Assembly (NCBI GenBank): GCA_046728015.1
Contig: JBKPDQ010000125.1
Span: forward strand, 1 to 41,577
Length of the DNA stretch: 41,577 nucleotides
Source of the DNA: DATAFO01 sp046728015
GTDB lineage: Bacteria; Actinomycetota; Thermoleophilia; Solirubrobacterales; 70-9
Direction: 5' to 3'
In this document: in pieces, positions 41,454 through 41,577 of the stretch
Position numbering within the stretch: position 1 is the first letter of the stretch
Layout: every line of letters starts with the position of its first letter
Notes under the pieces: model-generated
Database searches by the model: none
What the model was told of the DNA's origin: nothing
What the model saw: the letters and a program-made list of their open reading frames with translations, nothing else
Program-made: the position numbers and the translations under genes

Positions 41454-41514
41454 GCCCCGCGGCAGCCCCTCTATAGAGTCGCGCGCAACCTCATGAACGG
41501 CACCAGCTTCTTTC

Positions 41515-41528
41515 GCGCCTAAAGGCGC
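41515..41528 (+). other. GC-rich hairpin ahead of the last gene
   Basis: GCGCC-TAAA-GGCGC forms a 5-bp stem with a 4-base loop, 8 bases before the ATG at 41537. No T-run follows. A 10-base palindrome CTCTATAGAG (41469-41478), containing a -10-like TATAGA, lies upstream in the same gap, so promoter and leader structure are both possible. Confidence 0.3.
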
Positions 41529-41536
41529 TCACCTAA

Positions 41537-41577
41537 ATGCCTGAGGCTTACGACGTAATCGTCATCGGTGGCGGCCC
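41537..41577 (+). CDS. Start of an FAD/NAD-binding oxidoreductase, cut by the window edge
   Basis: Only 13 complete codons are present: MPEAYDVIVIGGG followed by a partial codon that begins CC (proline). The strand with GxGxxG start is the FAD-binding N terminus of pyridine nucleotide-disulfide oxidoreductases, such as dihydrolipoamide dehydrogenase or thioredoxin reductase. Which one cannot be told. Confidence 0.6.
   Translation, partial: MPEAYDVIVIGGG

Noticed and set aside
1..41577. CRISPR arrays, insertion sequences, rRNA, integrase genes
   Set aside because: No regularly spaced repeats, transposase motifs, rRNA stretches or recombinase motifs were seen on either strand.

Overview
The window is a dense, GC-rich bacterial chromosome segment of about 41.6 kb with very little non-coding DNA. 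GTG and TTG starts are frequent, ATGA/GTGA/TTGA stop-start overlaps are common, and several genes carry a TAnnnT box 7-9 bases ahead of the start codon, as expected for leaderless mRNAs. Together with the PurS/PurQ/small-PurL split, the CysTWA importer and a Gram-positive-type SOS box, this suggests an actinobacterium. A deep-branching class such as Thermoleophilia is my guess, not something the sequence proves.

Region 1 (1-2.7 kb): the edge of a surface-glycan locus. It holds a truncated CMP-sialic-acid-type cytidylyltransferase (minus strand), a family-4-type glycosyltransferase, a small membrane protein and a remnant of a methyltransferase.

Region 2 (2.7-27.1 kb): de novo purine biosynthesis interleaved with glycan and sulfation genes. 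The purine genes are purD, purE, purB, purC, purS, purQ, purL, purF, purN and purH, covering every step from PRPP to IMP except AIR synthetase (purM). purK is also absent. Between and overlapping them lie one GT2-like glycosyltransferase, two more paralogues of the first glycosyltransferase, four sulfotransferases, two sulfatases, an exported two-repeat protein and a CmoB-like methyltransferase. Several are coupled to purine genes by 4-base overlaps (purB-GT2, sulfotransferase-purS). The set looks able to build, sulfate and desulfate an exported glycan.

Region 3 (27.1-28.5 kb): a PhzF-like protein, then a lower-GC HNH nuclease gene preceded by a perfect SOS (LexA) box and ending 5 bases from the 3' end of a tRNA-Lys(UUU) gene.

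Region 4 (28.5-34.4 kb): sulfur assimilation. An Rrf2-type regulator converges on a sulfate ABC importer operon (binding protein, CysT, CysW, CysA, and a tiny membrane protein). A divergent persulfide dioxygenase-rhodanese fusion follows. The importer could supply sulfate for PAPS, the donor used by the sulfotransferases.

Region 5 (34.4-41.6 kb): a PhoD-like phosphatase and an MFS transporter, then thiamine biosynthesis. thiO-thiS-thiG lie on the minus strand under a clear TPP riboswitch. A SnoaL-like protein and thiE are on the plus strand, followed by a four-helix membrane protein and the first codons of a flavoprotein oxidoreductase. No insertion sequence, CRISPR array or rRNA gene was seen, and no gene-free stretch exceeds about 200 bases.
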